A stretch of DNA of 64,000 nt from Streptomyces sp. DT2A-34 (GCF_030499515.1 NZ_JASTWJ010000001.1:6428001-6492000); one strand, 5' to 3'. Positions 41,683-50,961 are shown, counted from the first letter of the stretch. Numbers and translations are program-made. The notes: generated from the letters alone by a model not told the origin.

Positions 41683-43191
41683 CTATGCCGTGCGCGGCAC
41701 GCTCGCGTGCCTCTCCAGGAAGACCGACACCCCACTGGCCCGACGGTGCGGCAGCAGCACCCGTGCCGTTCCCGCCAGCATCGTCTGCACCCGCGAGGAC
41801 TGCACCAGGTCCAGCAGGTCCAGCACCCGCATCCCGGCCGCGGCGGCCTCGTCGGGAAGGCCCCCGCGGGCCAGGTCGTCCGCCAGTTCCGCCGTGTACA
41901 GCGCGATGTTGCGCGTGAAGTGCGGATCCTGGAGCTGGGCCGCGCGCCCGGCGTGCCGCGCCGCCCGCCGCCAGTTGCCCAGCGTCGACCAGCACTGCGC
42001 CTCCAGGGCCTCCAGCTCGGCTTCTCCGTAGAAGCTCATCCACTCGGGGTCGGCGTCCGAGCGGCCCCGCTCGAAGAAGGCCACCGCGCGGGCGAGGGCC
42101 TGTTCGCAGCCGGTGCGGTCGGCGAGCCCCGCCCAGCCGCCCGCCTCACGCAGCGCGAGCAGCGACATCAGACGGGGGGAGCCCAGGGGGCGCGCGACGC
42201 GTTGCGCGGCCTGCGCCGCCCGGACCGCCTCGCGTGGCCGTCCCGCGTCCCGCGCGAGGAACGACGTGTTGCAGAAGGCGTGCGCCTCCAGCGCCGGGTC
42301 GCCCGCCATCCGGGCGGTCGCCAACGCCTCCGCGTAGTGCGAGCGCGCGTCGTCGAACCGCCCCGAGTCGTGCGCCAGCCACCCCACCGAGATGGCCAGT
42401 TCACCCGCGCCCGAGTGGAGCCGGTCGCCGATCGCCTGCCGGGTCGTGGCGGCGTCGAGCAGTGCGTAGGCGGCGCGCAGCGGGGCGGCCGCCCGCCGGT
42501 AGAGGCCGTCGGCGCCGTGCCGGTCGTCGAGCACCCGGATGCGGCGTACGGCTTCCTCGAGCGCGTCCGCCTCGTGCCCCCCGGCACGCCTGACGGGACG
42601 CGCCGCGGCCGCGGCGTCGAAGGTGAGCCCCAAGGGGCCCAGCGAGGCGGCGGCCACCGTGGCGCCCCCGCCGGTCATGAATGCGCGACGCAGCACGTCG
42701 CTCTCCTCGTGGATCTCGTCGTTCTCGTGGTTCTGCTGTGCGCCGTACGGCTCGTACGGCTCGTACGGCTCGTACGGCTCGTACGGGTCCTGCGGGTCTC
42801 GTGGGACATACGGCTCGTCGGCCCCCCACTTCTCACTCGTGGTGTGCGCCGGGCTCGTGGTGTGCACGAGGGGCGCGTCCTCGTCGGTGCGCGCCCGGCG
42901 TCCGCGTACGGACGAGCGGGGCGCGAAGCCGAGGTCGGTGAGCGTGCGGTCGGGGAACATGTGCAGGAACACCCGTTCGTACGCATAGTTGGGACACCGG
43001 ATCTCACCGGCCTCGACCCGTCCGACATAACGCGCGTCACAGCTGACCCGCTCGCCGATCTCGCGGGCGGCCCGTCGTACCGCCGCGGCGAACTCGGCCG
43101 GCGAGCGCTGTCCGCGCAACTCCCGGAACGTGAGATTCGGCCGCGGTGGTCTGGGGTACTGCTGGGACGAGGTCAGCTCTGACAACGCCAT
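41683..43191 (-). CDS. Transcriptional-regulator-like protein with TPR repeats
   Basis: A 502-residue protein, ATG at 43191 (MALSELTSSQQYPRPP). The N-terminal 90 residues have a helix-turn-helix-like segment (FAAAVRRAAREIGERVSCDARYVGRVEAGEIRCPNYAYE) of the Streptomyces XRE type. A linker with five YEP repeats follows. The rest is helical with TPR-like repeats (ALLDAATTRQAIGDRLHSGAGELAISVGWLAHDSGRFDDARSHYAEAL). A small hydrophobic segment after the YEP linker (FMTGGGATVAAASLGPLGL) could be a Tat-like remnant. Its structure resembles the NsdA-type regulator family of Streptomyces, but I do not claim that gene. A likely pleiotropic regulator of development or metabolism. Confidence 0.7.
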   Translation of the reverse strand: MALSELTSSQQYPRPPRPNLTFRELRGQRSPAEFAAAVRRAAREIGERVSCDARYVGRVEAGEIRCPNYAYERVFLHMFPDRTLTDLGFAPRSSVRGRRARTDEDAPLVHTTSPAHTTSEKWGADEPYVPRDPQDPYEPYEPYEPYEPYGAQQNHENDEIHEESDVLRRAFMTGGGATVAAASLGPLGLTFDAAAAARPVRRAGGHEADALEEAVRRIRVLDDRHGADGLYRRAAAPLRAAYALLDAATTRQAIGDRLHSGAGELAISVGWLAHDSGRFDDARSHYAEALATARMAGDPALEAHAFCNTSFLARDAGRPREAVRAAQAAQRVARPLGSPRLMSLLALREAGGWAGLADRTGCEQALARAVAFFERGRSDADPEWMSFYGEAELEALEAQCWSTLGNWRRAARHAGRAAQLQDPHFTRNIALYTAELADDLARGGLPDEAAAAGMRVLDLLDLVQSSRVQTMLAGTARVLLPHRRASGVSVFLERHASVPRTA

Positions 43192-43457
43192 GGCCGGGTC
43201 CTCCCGTGCGAACCGTCGAACCATGCCGGAACGAGGACGAGTTGAACCGAATATCCGTGTGGTGCCCTTGTCTCCGGCGGGCAAGAACGTACCTGCTGTA
43301 GCGGACCCGCCACGCTGTGTTTGGCTACAAACCGGATATCTCATACGTGATCTGCCATGAACTGCCATCCTTTGCGGCGGACTTCCGCCGTAGCCGTTGA
43401 CGTCACGACGCGTTGAACTCTTCGGACTGCACAAGGGGTTCCGTGGTGGAGGTCGAG

Positions 43458-43895
43458 ATGGAGACCAGCCAGAGCGTCGTTCCTCGTACGCCGTCGACAA
43501 CGGCCGGGCACGCGCCGACAGCAGAGTTCAGCGAGCCGCCGGAGGTGGGCTGCGACGTGGTCACGGTTCCGGCGCGGCAGGGCCTGGAGGCGGTCGACAT
43601 CCTGCGACGGGGCGCCTGCGACGGGGTCGGGCCCGTGCTGCACGACGACGGCAGCGACACACTGGGCTTCGTCGTCCCGCCGGGCACGGCGGCCGCCTGG
43701 GACGTGCCCGGCAGCACCTGCACCGAGACCGACGGCCGGGGACTCAGCCTGAACCTGAACCCCGAGCCGCCCGTCGAGGGCTCGGACTGGCTCCTGCCGC
43801 CCGGTGAGGCGGACCTGGCGACCGACCCCGCGGTGCTGCGGGCGGCGCTGGGCGAGGCGGCGCGGCTGATCGAGGCGGCCGACAACTGCCGGTGA
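43458..43895 (+). CDS. Short relative of the primase/polymerase-N-like protein
   Basis: 145-residue protein (ATG 43458; GGAGG SD 5 nt upstream) divergent from the TPR regulator. It aligns by eye with the protein at 34307: CDVVTVPARQGLEAVDILRRGACDGVGPVLHDDGSDTLGFVVPPGTA versus CGSVFDIVSAPTVFGRRMVDQLWEEGPGSGPVAMFRGRMLLFAAPGTA. It lacks the C-terminal RWLVAPDTRHPWLPG-type motif, having SDWLLPPGEADL instead. So it is a shortened, diverged paralogue. Pairing with a HTH-TPR gene is a recurrent Streptomyces arrangement. Function unknown; polymerase activity very unlikely. Confidence 0.7.
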   Translation: METSQSVVPRTPSTTAGHAPTAEFSEPPEVGCDVVTVPARQGLEAVDILRRGACDGVGPVLHDDGSDTLGFVVPPGTAAAWDVPGSTCTETDGRGLSLNLNPEPPVEGSDWLLPPGEADLATDPAVLRAALGEAARLIEAADNCR

Positions 43896-43963
43896 CGCGT
43901 GGCCGCCGGTGAGGCACGGCCCGACGGCGGGTGGGAGCGCCCGTACCCCCTGATAATGGCCTC

Positions 43964-44833
43964 GTGGGAAAGTCCAGGAACCCGAGGCGCTCCGGCGCGG
44001 CCGTCGCCTCCGTCGTCGAGACCGTCGACGGCGGGCTCGCCGAGCTCATACCCGACCGGGACCGGGCACGGGCCTGGACGCTGCTGATCGACGGGGCCCC
44101 GCAGTCGCACGTCGACCTCGACGACCCCGCCTACCTCTCCTTCGAGTACCAGCGCCGCCTCGGCCACGTCATCGACCTCGTCGCCCCGCCCGGCAAACCC
44201 GTACAGGCCGTACACCTCGGCGGTGGCGCCCTCACCCTCGCCCGTTACGTCGCCGCCACCCGCCCCCGCTCCACCCAGCAGGTCGTCGAACGCGACGCGC
44301 CCCTCGTCCAACTGGTCCGCCGCGAGCTGCCGTTGGACCGCGGCGCCCGCATCCGGGTGCGATCCGTCGACGCGCGCGAAGGGCTCGCCAAGGTGCCCGA
44401 CGGATGGGCCGACCTCGTCATCGCCGACGTCTTCAGCGGAGCCCGCACCCCGGCCCACCTCACCTCGACCGAGTTCCTCGACGAGGTCCGCCGGACGCTG
44501 AAACCCGGCGGTTGGTACGCCGCCAACCTCGCCGACGGGCCGCCGCTGGCGCATCTGCGCGGCCAGATCGCCACCGCCGCCGCCCGGTTCGCCGAACTGG
44601 CACTGGTCGCCGACCCGACCGTGCTGCGCGGCAAACGCTTCGGCAACGCCGTCCTCCTCGCCGCCGACCTGCCGCTCCCGGTCGCGGAACTGACCCGCCG
44701 CGCCGCGTCCGACCCGCACCCCGGCCGGGTCGAACACGGCAGGTCCCTCACCGACTTCACGGGTGGCGCCGTACCGGTCACGGACGCGGCCGCGGTCGCG
44801 TCACCGGCGCCGCCGCCTTCAGTTTTCAGGTAG
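43964..44833 (+). CDS. Spermidine-synthase-like methyltransferase-fold protein
   Basis: SAM/dcSAM-binding Rossmann protein of 289 residues, GTG 43964. The motif I region reads PVQAVHLGGGALTLARYVAATRP, the acidic motif II is QVVERDAPLV, and a motif-IV-like DLVIADVFSGARTP follows. It then has EFLDEVRRTLKPGGWYAANLADGPPL, as in SpeE-type proteins annotated as spermidine synthases in actinomycetes. It lacks clear decarboxylated-SAM determinants, so it may be a methyltransferase or a non-catalytic paralogue. It converges on the secreted small protein at 44854 (20 bp apart). Confidence 0.8.
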   Translation: MGKSRNPRRSGAAVASVVETVDGGLAELIPDRDRARAWTLLIDGAPQSHVDLDDPAYLSFEYQRRLGHVIDLVAPPGKPVQAVHLGGGALTLARYVAATRPRSTQQVVERDAPLVQLVRRELPLDRGARIRVRSVDAREGLAKVPDGWADLVIADVFSGARTPAHLTSTEFLDEVRRTLKPGGWYAANLADGPPLAHLRGQIATAAARFAELALVADPTVLRGKRFGNAVLLAADLPLPVAELTRRAASDPHPGRVEHGRSLTDFTGGAVPVTDAAAVASPAPPPSVFR

Positions 44834-44853
44834 TTCGGCGTCCTTCGGGTGAG

Positions 44854-45375
44854 TCAGTAGTTCCCGATCTCCACCCGCGGCGGCCCGTCGTGCCACGTAC
44901 AGAACACCGACACCCGGTCCGCGCCCGAGCCGAACTCCACCCGGATCCACGTCTCCGTCTTCCACACCTGCATCGACCAGCCCGCGCCCGGAGTGGCGGA
45001 GACGAGGGTCGCGGAGGTCTCGCCGATGTCGAAGACCACGCGGCCGCCGTCGGTGTCGTAGCCCTTGACCTGGCCGGAGGCGGTGGGGGTCGGGGAGGGA
45101 CTGGCGGTTCTCGGGGGCGTCTTCGAGGGGGGCGGGGTGGTCCGCGGCGTCCTGCTCGGCTTCGGTGAGGGACTCCCCGACGGGGTCGGCCGCTGCGTCG
45201 ACGAGGCCAGTGGCTTCGACTCCTGTGTGGTCGCGTCGGCCGCCGTGATGGGCAGGGCGCGCGGTGGGTCGTACGCCGTGCCCGCCATCACCGTGTGGAC
45301 GCCCCACCACGACAGCGTGACCGCCGCGCCCGTGGCGAGCGACCAAGCGAGTACGTGTACGAGTCCTCTGCGCAT
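44854..45375 (-). CDS. Small membrane-anchored secreted protein with Ser/Pro/Thr linker
   Basis: 173 residues from ATG 45375 (MRRGLVHVLAWSLATGAAVTLSWWGVH). An N-terminal signal anchor is followed by a long Pro/Ser/Thr-rich linker (SGSPSPKPSRTPRTTPPPSKTPP...) and a C-terminal beta-rich domain (VVFDIGETSATLVSATPGAGWSMQVWKTETWIRVEFGSG). It probably sits outside the cell, tethered. No enzymatic motif. It is divergent from the response regulator across 146 bp that hold the direct repeats at 45436. No function known. Confidence 0.75.
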   Translation of the reverse strand: MRRGLVHVLAWSLATGAAVTLSWWGVHTVMAGTAYDPPRALPITAADATTQESKPLASSTQRPTPSGSPSPKPSRTPRTTPPPSKTPPRTASPSPTPTASGQVKGYDTDGGRVVFDIGETSATLVSATPGAGWSMQVWKTETWIRVEFGSGADRVSVFCTWHDGPPRVEIGNY

Positions 45376-45435
45376 CGCGGGCCATACTGCCTCACGCGTC
45401 CCGGGCGTGTCGCGCGGTTGTGCGTGGGGGTGGAG

Positions 45436-45480
45436 TTGCCCACAGGGGTGCGGTTGTCCACAGCTGGTGAGTTGTCCACA
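45436..45480. promoter_or_regulatory. Three DnaA-box-like 9-mers spaced 18 bp apart
   Basis: TTGCCCACA at 45436-45444, TTGTCCACA at 45454-45462 and TTGTCCACA at 45472-45480. The last two equal the Streptomyces DnaA box consensus. The exact 18-bp period (about 1.7 helical turns) is regular. They lie in the shared promoter of the membrane protein and the two-component system, not near oriC. They could be DnaA-regulated sites or tandem binding sites of the OmpR-type regulator encoded next, which typically binds direct repeats. Confidence 0.65.
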
Positions 45481-45521
45481 GGCCCCGGCCCGGCTCGCTC
45501 GCATGGCGTACGGTGCGGCGC

Positions 45522-46226
45522 ATGGCAAGTGTGCTCGTGGTCGAGGACGACCAGTTCGTACGCTCGGCGCTCATCCGGCACCTGACCGACGCCGCCCACA
45601 CGGTGCGCAGTGTCGGCACGGCACTGGAGGCGCTGCGCGAGGTCGCCCATTTCCGTTTCGACGTGGTGATCCTGGACCTCGGACTGCCCGACCTGGACGG
45701 CTCCGAGGCCCTGAAGATGCTGCGCGGCATCACGGACGTGCCGGTGATCATCGCCACGGCACGGGACGACGAGGCGGAGATCGTCCGGCTGCTGAACGCC
45801 GGGGCGGACGACTATCTGACCAAGCCGTTCTCGGTCGAGCACCTGTCGGCCCGGATGGCCGCCGTCCTGCGCCGGGCCCGGTCGGGCAGCGGGGAGGCCG
45901 CCCCCTCCAGCGTGCTCCGCGTCGGCGGCCTGACCGTCGACCCGCTGAGCCGCCAGGCCGAGTTGGACGGCGTGCGCCTGGACCTCACCCGCCGCGAGTT
46001 CGACCTGCTCGCCTTCCTGGCCGGGCGGCCGGGGGTCGTCGTCCCGCGCAAGGAACTGCTCGCCGAGGTGTGGCAGCAGTCGTACGGCGACGACCAGACC
46101 ATCGACGTCCATCTGTCCTGGCTGCGCCGCAAACTGGGCGAGACGGCCGCCAACCCGCGCTATCTGCACACCCTGCGGGGCGTCGGCGTGAAGCTGGAAC
46201 CGCCCGTGGGGGAGCCACCGCGATGA
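45522..46226 (+). CDS. OmpR/PhoB-family response regulator
   Basis: 234 residues (ATG 45522): receiver domain VLVVEDDQFVRSALIRHL with the acidic pocket, phospho-Asp in VVILDLGLPDLDG, Thr/Lys signature at ATARDDEAEI and LTKPFSVEHL; then the winged-helix DNA-binding domain LDLTRREFDLLAFLAGRPGVVVPRKELLAEVWQQSYGDDQTIDVHLSWLRRKLGE. It is coupled to the kinase gene by ATGA. The chitinase gene follows the kinase gene, so the pair may control chitin degradation or a cell-envelope response. In S. coelicolor this pair is at SCO2800/SCO2801 by my recollection. Confidence 0.9.
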   Translation: MASVLVVEDDQFVRSALIRHLTDAAHTVRSVGTALEALREVAHFRFDVVILDLGLPDLDGSEALKMLRGITDVPVIIATARDDEAEIVRLLNAGADDYLTKPFSVEHLSARMAAVLRRARSGSGEAAPSSVLRVGGLTVDPLSRQAELDGVRLDLTRREFDLLAFLAGRPGVVVPRKELLAEVWQQSYGDDQTIDVHLSWLRRKLGETAANPRYLHTLRGVGVKLEPPVGEPPR

Positions 46227-47626
46227 GGTGGGCACTGGTCAAGGTCTGTCTGGCGGTCACCACCATGGTCGTGGTCGCCTTCGCCGTCCCGCTCGGACTC
46301 GTCATCCGGGAGATGGCCCGCGACCGCGCCTTCTCCAACGCCGAGCGGGAGGCAGCGGCGGTCGCCCCGGCGCTGTCCATCACCACCGACCGGGACCAGC
46401 TGGAGCGGGTCGTCGCCTCGGCCGGCTCGGACGCGGGCATGGCCGTGCACATACCGGCCTCCGGTGACACGGCCGCCGTCGACCTCGGCCGGCAGCGCGC
46501 CGCCGCCGACGACATCGCGACGGTACGGCGGCTGGGGCGTGCCTCGACCAGCGAGGTGCCCGGCGGGTCCACCCTGCTCCAGCCGGTCGCGCTGAGCTCC
46601 GGCGAGATCGCCGTCGTCGAGGTGTACGTCCCCGACGCGGAGGTCACCAACGGCCTCACCACGGCCTGGGCGGTGCTCGCCGGGGTCGGTATCGCGCTGA
46701 TCGTCGGGTCGGTGGCGGTCGCCGACCGGCTGGGGGTGCGGATGGTGCGACCCGCGCAGCGCCTGGTCGAGGGCGCGCACGAGCTGGGGGAGGGCAAGCT
46801 GGGCGCCCGGGTGCCGGAGGAGGGGCCGAACGAACTGCGGCTGGCGGCGGTCGCGTTCAACTCGATGGCCGACCAAGTGGTGCAACTCCTCGCGAACGAG
46901 CGGGAGTTGGCGGCCGACCTGTCCCATCGCCTCCGTACTCCTTTGACCGTGCTGCGCCTGAACGCGGCCTCGCTCGGGGACGGTCCGGCCGCCGAGCAGA
47001 CCCGGGCCGCCGTCGCCCAGCTGGAGCGCGAGGTCGACACGATCATCCGTACGGCCCGGGACGCCAAGCCGCAGACGGTGGCGGCCGGTCCCGGCGCCGG
47101 GTGCGACGCGGCCGAGGTGGTGCGCGAGCGCATGGCGTTCTGGTCGGCGCTGGCGGAGGACGAGGGCCGCAAGGTGCGGGTGGCCGGCGTGGACCGACCG
47201 GTGCGGATACCGGTGGCCCGGGCGGATCTGGCCGCCGCGCTGGACGCCCTGCTCGGCAACGTCTTCCGGCACACGCCCGAGGGCACGGCCTTCGCGGTCG
47301 ACGTGCACAACGGCGAGGACGCGGTGATCGTGCTCGTCTCGGACGCGGGGCCCGGCATATCCGACCCCGAGGCGGCGATGGCGCGCGGACGGGGTTCGGG
47401 CAACGCCGGTTCGACCGGCCTCGGGCTCGACATCGTGCGGCGGCTCGCGGAGTCGACGGGCGGCGACGTGCGGATCGGGTCGTCGGTGCTCGGCGGGACC
47501 GAGGTGCGGATCTGGATCCAGCTGGGCGAGCGGGCGCCCGTGCGAAGGGGGCATCGCGGGGCGGTCCGAAGACGCCGTCCCGGCAGATTGGTCTCGACCT
47601 TTAACCGTCCCCGATCCCTTCCTTAA
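46223..47626 (+). CDS. Sensor histidine kinase
   Basis: 467-residue membrane kinase. TM1 near residues 5-28 (VKVCLAVTTMVVVAFAVPLGLV), an extracytoplasmic region of about 110 residues, and TM2 near 145-170. HAMP, then the dimerisation/phospho-His box ELAADLSHRLRTPLTVLRL with the His, N box LLGNVFRHTPEG, G1 DAGPGISDPE and G2 GSTGLGLDIVRRLAES. All catalytic boxes are intact. The C-terminus is Arg-rich. ATGA overlap with the response regulator gene. Ligand unknown. Confidence 0.92.
   Translation: MRWALVKVCLAVTTMVVVAFAVPLGLVIREMARDRAFSNAEREAAAVAPALSITTDRDQLERVVASAGSDAGMAVHIPASGDTAAVDLGRQRAAADDIATVRRLGRASTSEVPGGSTLLQPVALSSGEIAVVEVYVPDAEVTNGLTTAWAVLAGVGIALIVGSVAVADRLGVRMVRPAQRLVEGAHELGEGKLGARVPEEGPNELRLAAVAFNSMADQVVQLLANERELAADLSHRLRTPLTVLRLNAASLGDGPAAEQTRAAVAQLEREVDTIIRTARDAKPQTVAAGPGAGCDAAEVVRERMAFWSALAEDEGRKVRVAGVDRPVRIPVARADLAAALDALLGNVFRHTPEGTAFAVDVHNGEDAVIVLVSDAGPGISDPEAAMARGRGSGNAGSTGLGLDIVRRLAESTGGDVRIGSSVLGGTEVRIWIQLGERAPVRRGHRGAVRRRRPGRLVSTFNRPRSLP
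47587..47600. promoter_or_regulatory. Possible DasR (dre) site upstream of the chitinase gene
   Basis: TGGTCTCGACC at 47589-47599 matches the DasR palindrome core TGGTCTAGACCA except for one base in the centre and the last base. DasR represses chitinase and N-acetylglucosamine genes in Streptomyces. It lies inside the end of the histidine kinase gene, about 135 bp upstream of the chitinase ATG. By-eye match only. Confidence 0.5.
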
Positions 47627-47734
47627 GCGCACCCCAAGGTCCCCAACCACCGTCCGGATCAGGCACTTTGCCCGATTCCGAATCGCCAGCGTGCTGCCGC
47701 ACCCCACCCCTGAGCAGTGAAGGCAGGCACGCCA

Positions 47735-49197
47735 ATGAGCACCCACCGGCGCACGGTCAGTGGCAGGAACAAGGCGATGGGCGGCCTGGTGACCGCGGCC
47801 GTGGCCGGCGGTGGCGCGATCCTGTTCACGGGTACTGCCCAGGCGGCCGGGATCGGAGCGGCGTACGCGAAGACCAGTGACTGGTCGACTGGTTACACCG
47901 CGCAGTACGTCGTCACCAACAACAACGCCGGGGCGGAGAAGGACTGGACGCTGGAGTTCGACCTGCCGTCGGGTTCGAAGCTGAGCTCCCTGTGGAACGC
48001 CGAGTCGAGTGTGAGCGGGCAGCACGTCACCGTCACGCCGCCGAAGTGGGACACGGACGGGCTGGCCGCCGGTGAGTCGGTGACGGTCGGCTTCGTGGTC
48101 AACGGCACGGGCGCGCCGACGGGTTGTCTGATCGGCGACGTGAACTGCTCCACGGACGACAGCGCGACGCCCGAGCCCAGCGGCCGCCCGACGTCCACCG
48201 CACCCGCCACCCCGACCCCGACCCCGACGCCGACGGGGACCCCGACCCAGAGCGCGACCCCCACCACCAAGCCCTCGGAGAGCCCCGGCACCGGCACCGG
48301 AGACACCGCCGGCTTCGCCCCGTACATCGACACCTCCCTCTCCCCGGCCTTCGACCTGCCGGCGAGCGCCGAGGCGACCGGTGTGAAGGACTACAACCTC
48401 GCCTTCGTCACCGACGGCGGCGGCTGCACCCCGAAGTGGGGCGGCGTCACGGACCTCGGCGGTGACGCGGTGGCGCGCAGATCGTCGACCTGCGCGCCAA
48501 GGGCGGCGACGTCCGCGTCTCCTTCGGCGGCGCGGCCGGCAGCGAGCTGGCGACGACCTGCTCCTCGGCGGACGCGCCGGCGGCGGCGTACGGCAAGGTC
48601 GTGGACGCGTACCAGCTGACCAAGGTCGACTTCGACGTCGAGGGCGGCGCACTGCCGGACACGGCGGCCAACACTCGCCGCGCCCAGGCGATAGCCAAGC
48701 TCCAGGCGGCCCACCCCGGCCTGGACGTCTCCTTCACCCTCCCCGTCATGCCGGAGGGCCTCACCCAGCCGGGCGTCGACCTCCTCGCCGACGCCAAGCG
48801 CAACGGCGTCAAGATCGGCACCGTCAACATCATGGCGATGGACTACGGCCCCGCGTACAGCGGCGACATGGGCACGTACGCCGAGCAGGCGGCCACCGCC
48901 ACCCAGGCGCAGGTCAAGAGCGTGCTCGGCCTCTCCGACAGCGCGGCCTGGAAGACGGTCGCCGGCACCCCGATGATCGGCGTCAACGACGTCACGACCG
49001 AGATCTTCAAGGTCGACGACGCCACCCAGCTGGTGAACTTCGCCAAATCCAAGGGGCTCGGCCGGCTGTCGATGTGGTCGGCGACCCGCGACAAGCAGTG
49101 CGCGGGAGGCGAGAAGCCGGCGGCGGACGCGACGTGCAGCTCGATCCTCCAGGAGAAGTTCGCGTTCTCGAAGGCGTTCGCGGCCTACGGCAGGTGA
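47735..49197 (+). pseudogene. GH18 chitinase with CBM2-like domain, broken by a one-base frameshift
   Basis: Secreted chitinase: signal peptide from MSTHRRTVSGRNKAMGG, an N-terminal cellulose/chitin-binding beta-domain (IGAAYAKTSDWSTGYTAQYVV to DVNC), a Pro/Thr linker (PATPTPTPTPTGTPT), then GH18. The first half reads in one frame up to GDAVARR (about 48480) and the second half in another from IVDLRAKGGDV. A single missing G in GTGGCGCGCAG (48471-48480) would restore GDAVAAQIVDL. The catalytic motif KVDFDVEGG (Asp-x-Asp-x-Glu) is intact in the second half. So either a real inactivating mutation or a sequencing error in a GC run. No start codon of the second half has an SD. Confidence 0.85.
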
Positions 49198-49395
49198 GGG
49201 CAGGCGGGGCCCGCTCAGCTCTTCCGCGGGGTGCGGGTCACTCCCGCGTGACGGCCGTCGTCAGCACCCAGCCCAGGGCGATCAGCGCGTAGGCCGGCCA
49301 CTGCGCGCCGTCGTCCGTCTCCGTGACCGAGAAACCGCGAGGCGCGGCACGTCCCCTCCGCGTGCCACGCCCCGCCCCCGGCCGGCTGTCCTCCG

Positions 49396-50826
49396 CTAGA
49401 CCTGCGTCTCCACCGCCGGCAACACCCCGGTCCGCGCCGCCTTCCCGTACCAGTACGCGCTCGACTTCGGCGTGCGGGCGAGCGTCGAGTAGTCGACGTA
49501 GACCGCCCCGAACCGCTTCCCGTAGCCGTACGCCCACTCGAAGTTGTCCAGCAGGGACCACAGGTAGTAGCCCCGGACATCGGCGCCGTCGGCGATCGCG
49601 CGGCGGACCTCGGAGAGGTGGCCGTGCAGGTAGGCGATGCGCTCCGGGTCGTGGACGCGGCCGTCGGGGTCCGGCTTGTCGTCGTAGGCCGCGCCGTTCT
49701 CGGTGATGTACAGCGGCAGGCCCGGTGCCTCGCGCGTGTACCGCATGATCAGCTCGTGCAGGCCGGTCGGGTCGATCGTCCAGCCCATCTCCGTGCGGTC
49801 GCCCGGGGTCTGGTGGAAGAGCACGTCGTCCGCGCTGGGCCACGGGGAGTGTTCGCTCGCCCCGTGGCCGTCCGCGCGCGGGCCGTTGACCTCGGTCTCG
49901 GCCGCCGAGACGAGCGTCGGGGTGTAGTAGTTCAACCCCAGCGCGTCCAACGGCTGGTTGATCGCCGCCAGGTCGCCCTCCAGGACGTACGACCAGTCGG
50001 TCACCAGTTCCGTCGCCGCGTACAGGCTCTCCGGGTACGCGCCGTGCAGGATCGGGCCGTGGAAGATCCCGTTGGCCAGGTCGTCGATCTTCCGGGCCGC
50101 CGCCAGATCCGCGGGGTCCTGCGAAACCGGCCGCACCACCGAGGAGTTGAGGCTGAGGGCCACCGAGTTGCGGGCCGGCATCACCGAGCGCAGGGCCGAC
50201 GTGCCGAGCCCGTGCGCCAGGTTGAGGTGGTGGGACGCCCGCAGCGTCGCCGCCGGCTCGGTGCGGCCCGGCGCGTGCACCCCCGACCCGTAGCCCAGGA
50301 ACGCGCTGCACCACGGCTCGTTGAGCGTGATCCACTGCTCCACGCGGTCGCCGAGCGCCTCGCCGACGATCTGCGCGTACTCGGCGAACCGGTACGCGGT
50401 GTCGCGCTCCGGCCAGCCGCCCGCGTCCTCCAGCTCCTGGGGGAGGTCCCAGTGGTAGAGGGTGACGGCGGGCTTGATGCCGTGCGCGAGCAGCTCGTCC
50501 ACCAGGCGGCGGTAGAAGTCCAGGCCCCGCTGCACCGCCGGGCCCCGGCCCGTCGGCTGCACCCGCGACCAGGAGATCGAGAAGCGGTACGCCGACAGCC
50601 CCAGCTCGGCCATCAGCGCCACGTCCTCGCGGTAGCGGTGGTAGTGGTCGACAGCGATGTCACCGTGCTCGCCGCCGGCGGTCCGGCCCGGCGTATGGCT
50701 GAAGGTGTCCCAGATGGACGGGGTACGGCCGTCCTCCCGCACCGCCCCCTCGATCTGGTACGCGGACGTCGCCGCGCCCCAGAGGAAGGCGGGGGGAAAG
50801 GACACGGAGGACATGGGTTCAGGCAT
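49396..50826 (-). CDS. bglC: Beta-glucosidase BglC (GH1)
   Basis: Cytosolic GH1 cellobiase of 476 residues (typical). N-terminal [35 protein letters not shown], acid/base Glu in TLNEPWC, nucleophile Glu in [12 protein letters not shown] and the C-terminal [18 protein letters not shown]. It hydrolyses cellobiose and cello-oligosaccharides imported by CebEFG. The start ATG at 50826 has a GGGAG SD that lies inside a CebR-type operator. It lies 135 bp downstream of cebG on the same strand. Regulated by CebR through that operator, so it responds to cellobiose. Confidence 0.95.
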   Translation of the reverse strand: MPEPMSSVSFPPAFLWGAATSAYQIEGAVREDGRTPSIWDTFSHTPGRTAGGEHGDIAVDHYHRYREDVALMAELGLSAYRFSISWSRVQPTGRGPAVQRGLDFYRRLVDELLAHGIKPAVTLYHWDLPQELEDAGGWPERDTAYRFAEYAQIVGEALGDRVEQWITLNEPWCSAFLGYGSGVHAPGRTEPAATLRASHHLNLAHGLGTSALRSVMPARNSVALSLNSSVVRPVSQDPADLAAARKIDDLANGIFHGPILHGAYPESLYAATELVTDWSYVLEGDLAAINQPLDALGLNYYTPTLVSAAETEVNGPRADGHGASEHSPWPSADDVLFHQTPGDRTEMGWTIDPTGLHELIMRYTREAPGLPLYITENGAAYDDKPDPDGRVHDPERIAYLHGHLSEVRRAIADGADVRGYYLWSLLDNFEWAYGYGKRFGAVYVDYSTLARTPKSSAYWYGKAARTGVLPAVETQV

Positions 50827-50839
50827 GGAAGCGCTCCCA
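50826..50839 (-). promoter_or_regulatory. CebR-type operator overlapping the bglC start
   Basis: TGGAAGCGCTCCCA, one mismatch from the CebR box palindrome TGGGAGCGCTCCCA. It overlaps the bglC ATG and covers its SD, so bound CebR would block transcription elongation or initiation there, and the RNA of the site also contains the SD. Same motif as the perfect copy at 54345. Confidence 0.8.
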
Positions 50840-50961
50840 TAGGGGGTCGTGGAGACCGACGGGTGTAGAGGAGGGGGGAAGGTGGTGCGCGGGAGCCGGG
50901 GCGGCGGTGACCCGGCCCCCGCGGACGTACGACTGATGCGGCCGAGGCGAAGGAGTGGGCG

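Noticed and set aside
42740..42800. Possible CRISPR array in the TPR-regulator gene
   Set aside because: The 9-bp CTCGTACGG repeat is coding (YEP), has no spacers and is too short.
41683..43191. NsdA
   Set aside because: Overall HTH-TPR architecture is similar, but neighbours do not match what I remember for nsdA and I cannot align it, so no gene name is given.
43249..43343. Inverted repeat ATATCCG/CGGATAT upstream of the TPR regulator
   Set aside because: Arms are only 7 bp and 70 bp apart; chance occurrence is likely.
45436..45480. Chromosomal replication origin
   Set aside because: Only three DnaA-box-like sites, no dnaA/dnaN neighbours and no large intergenic array.
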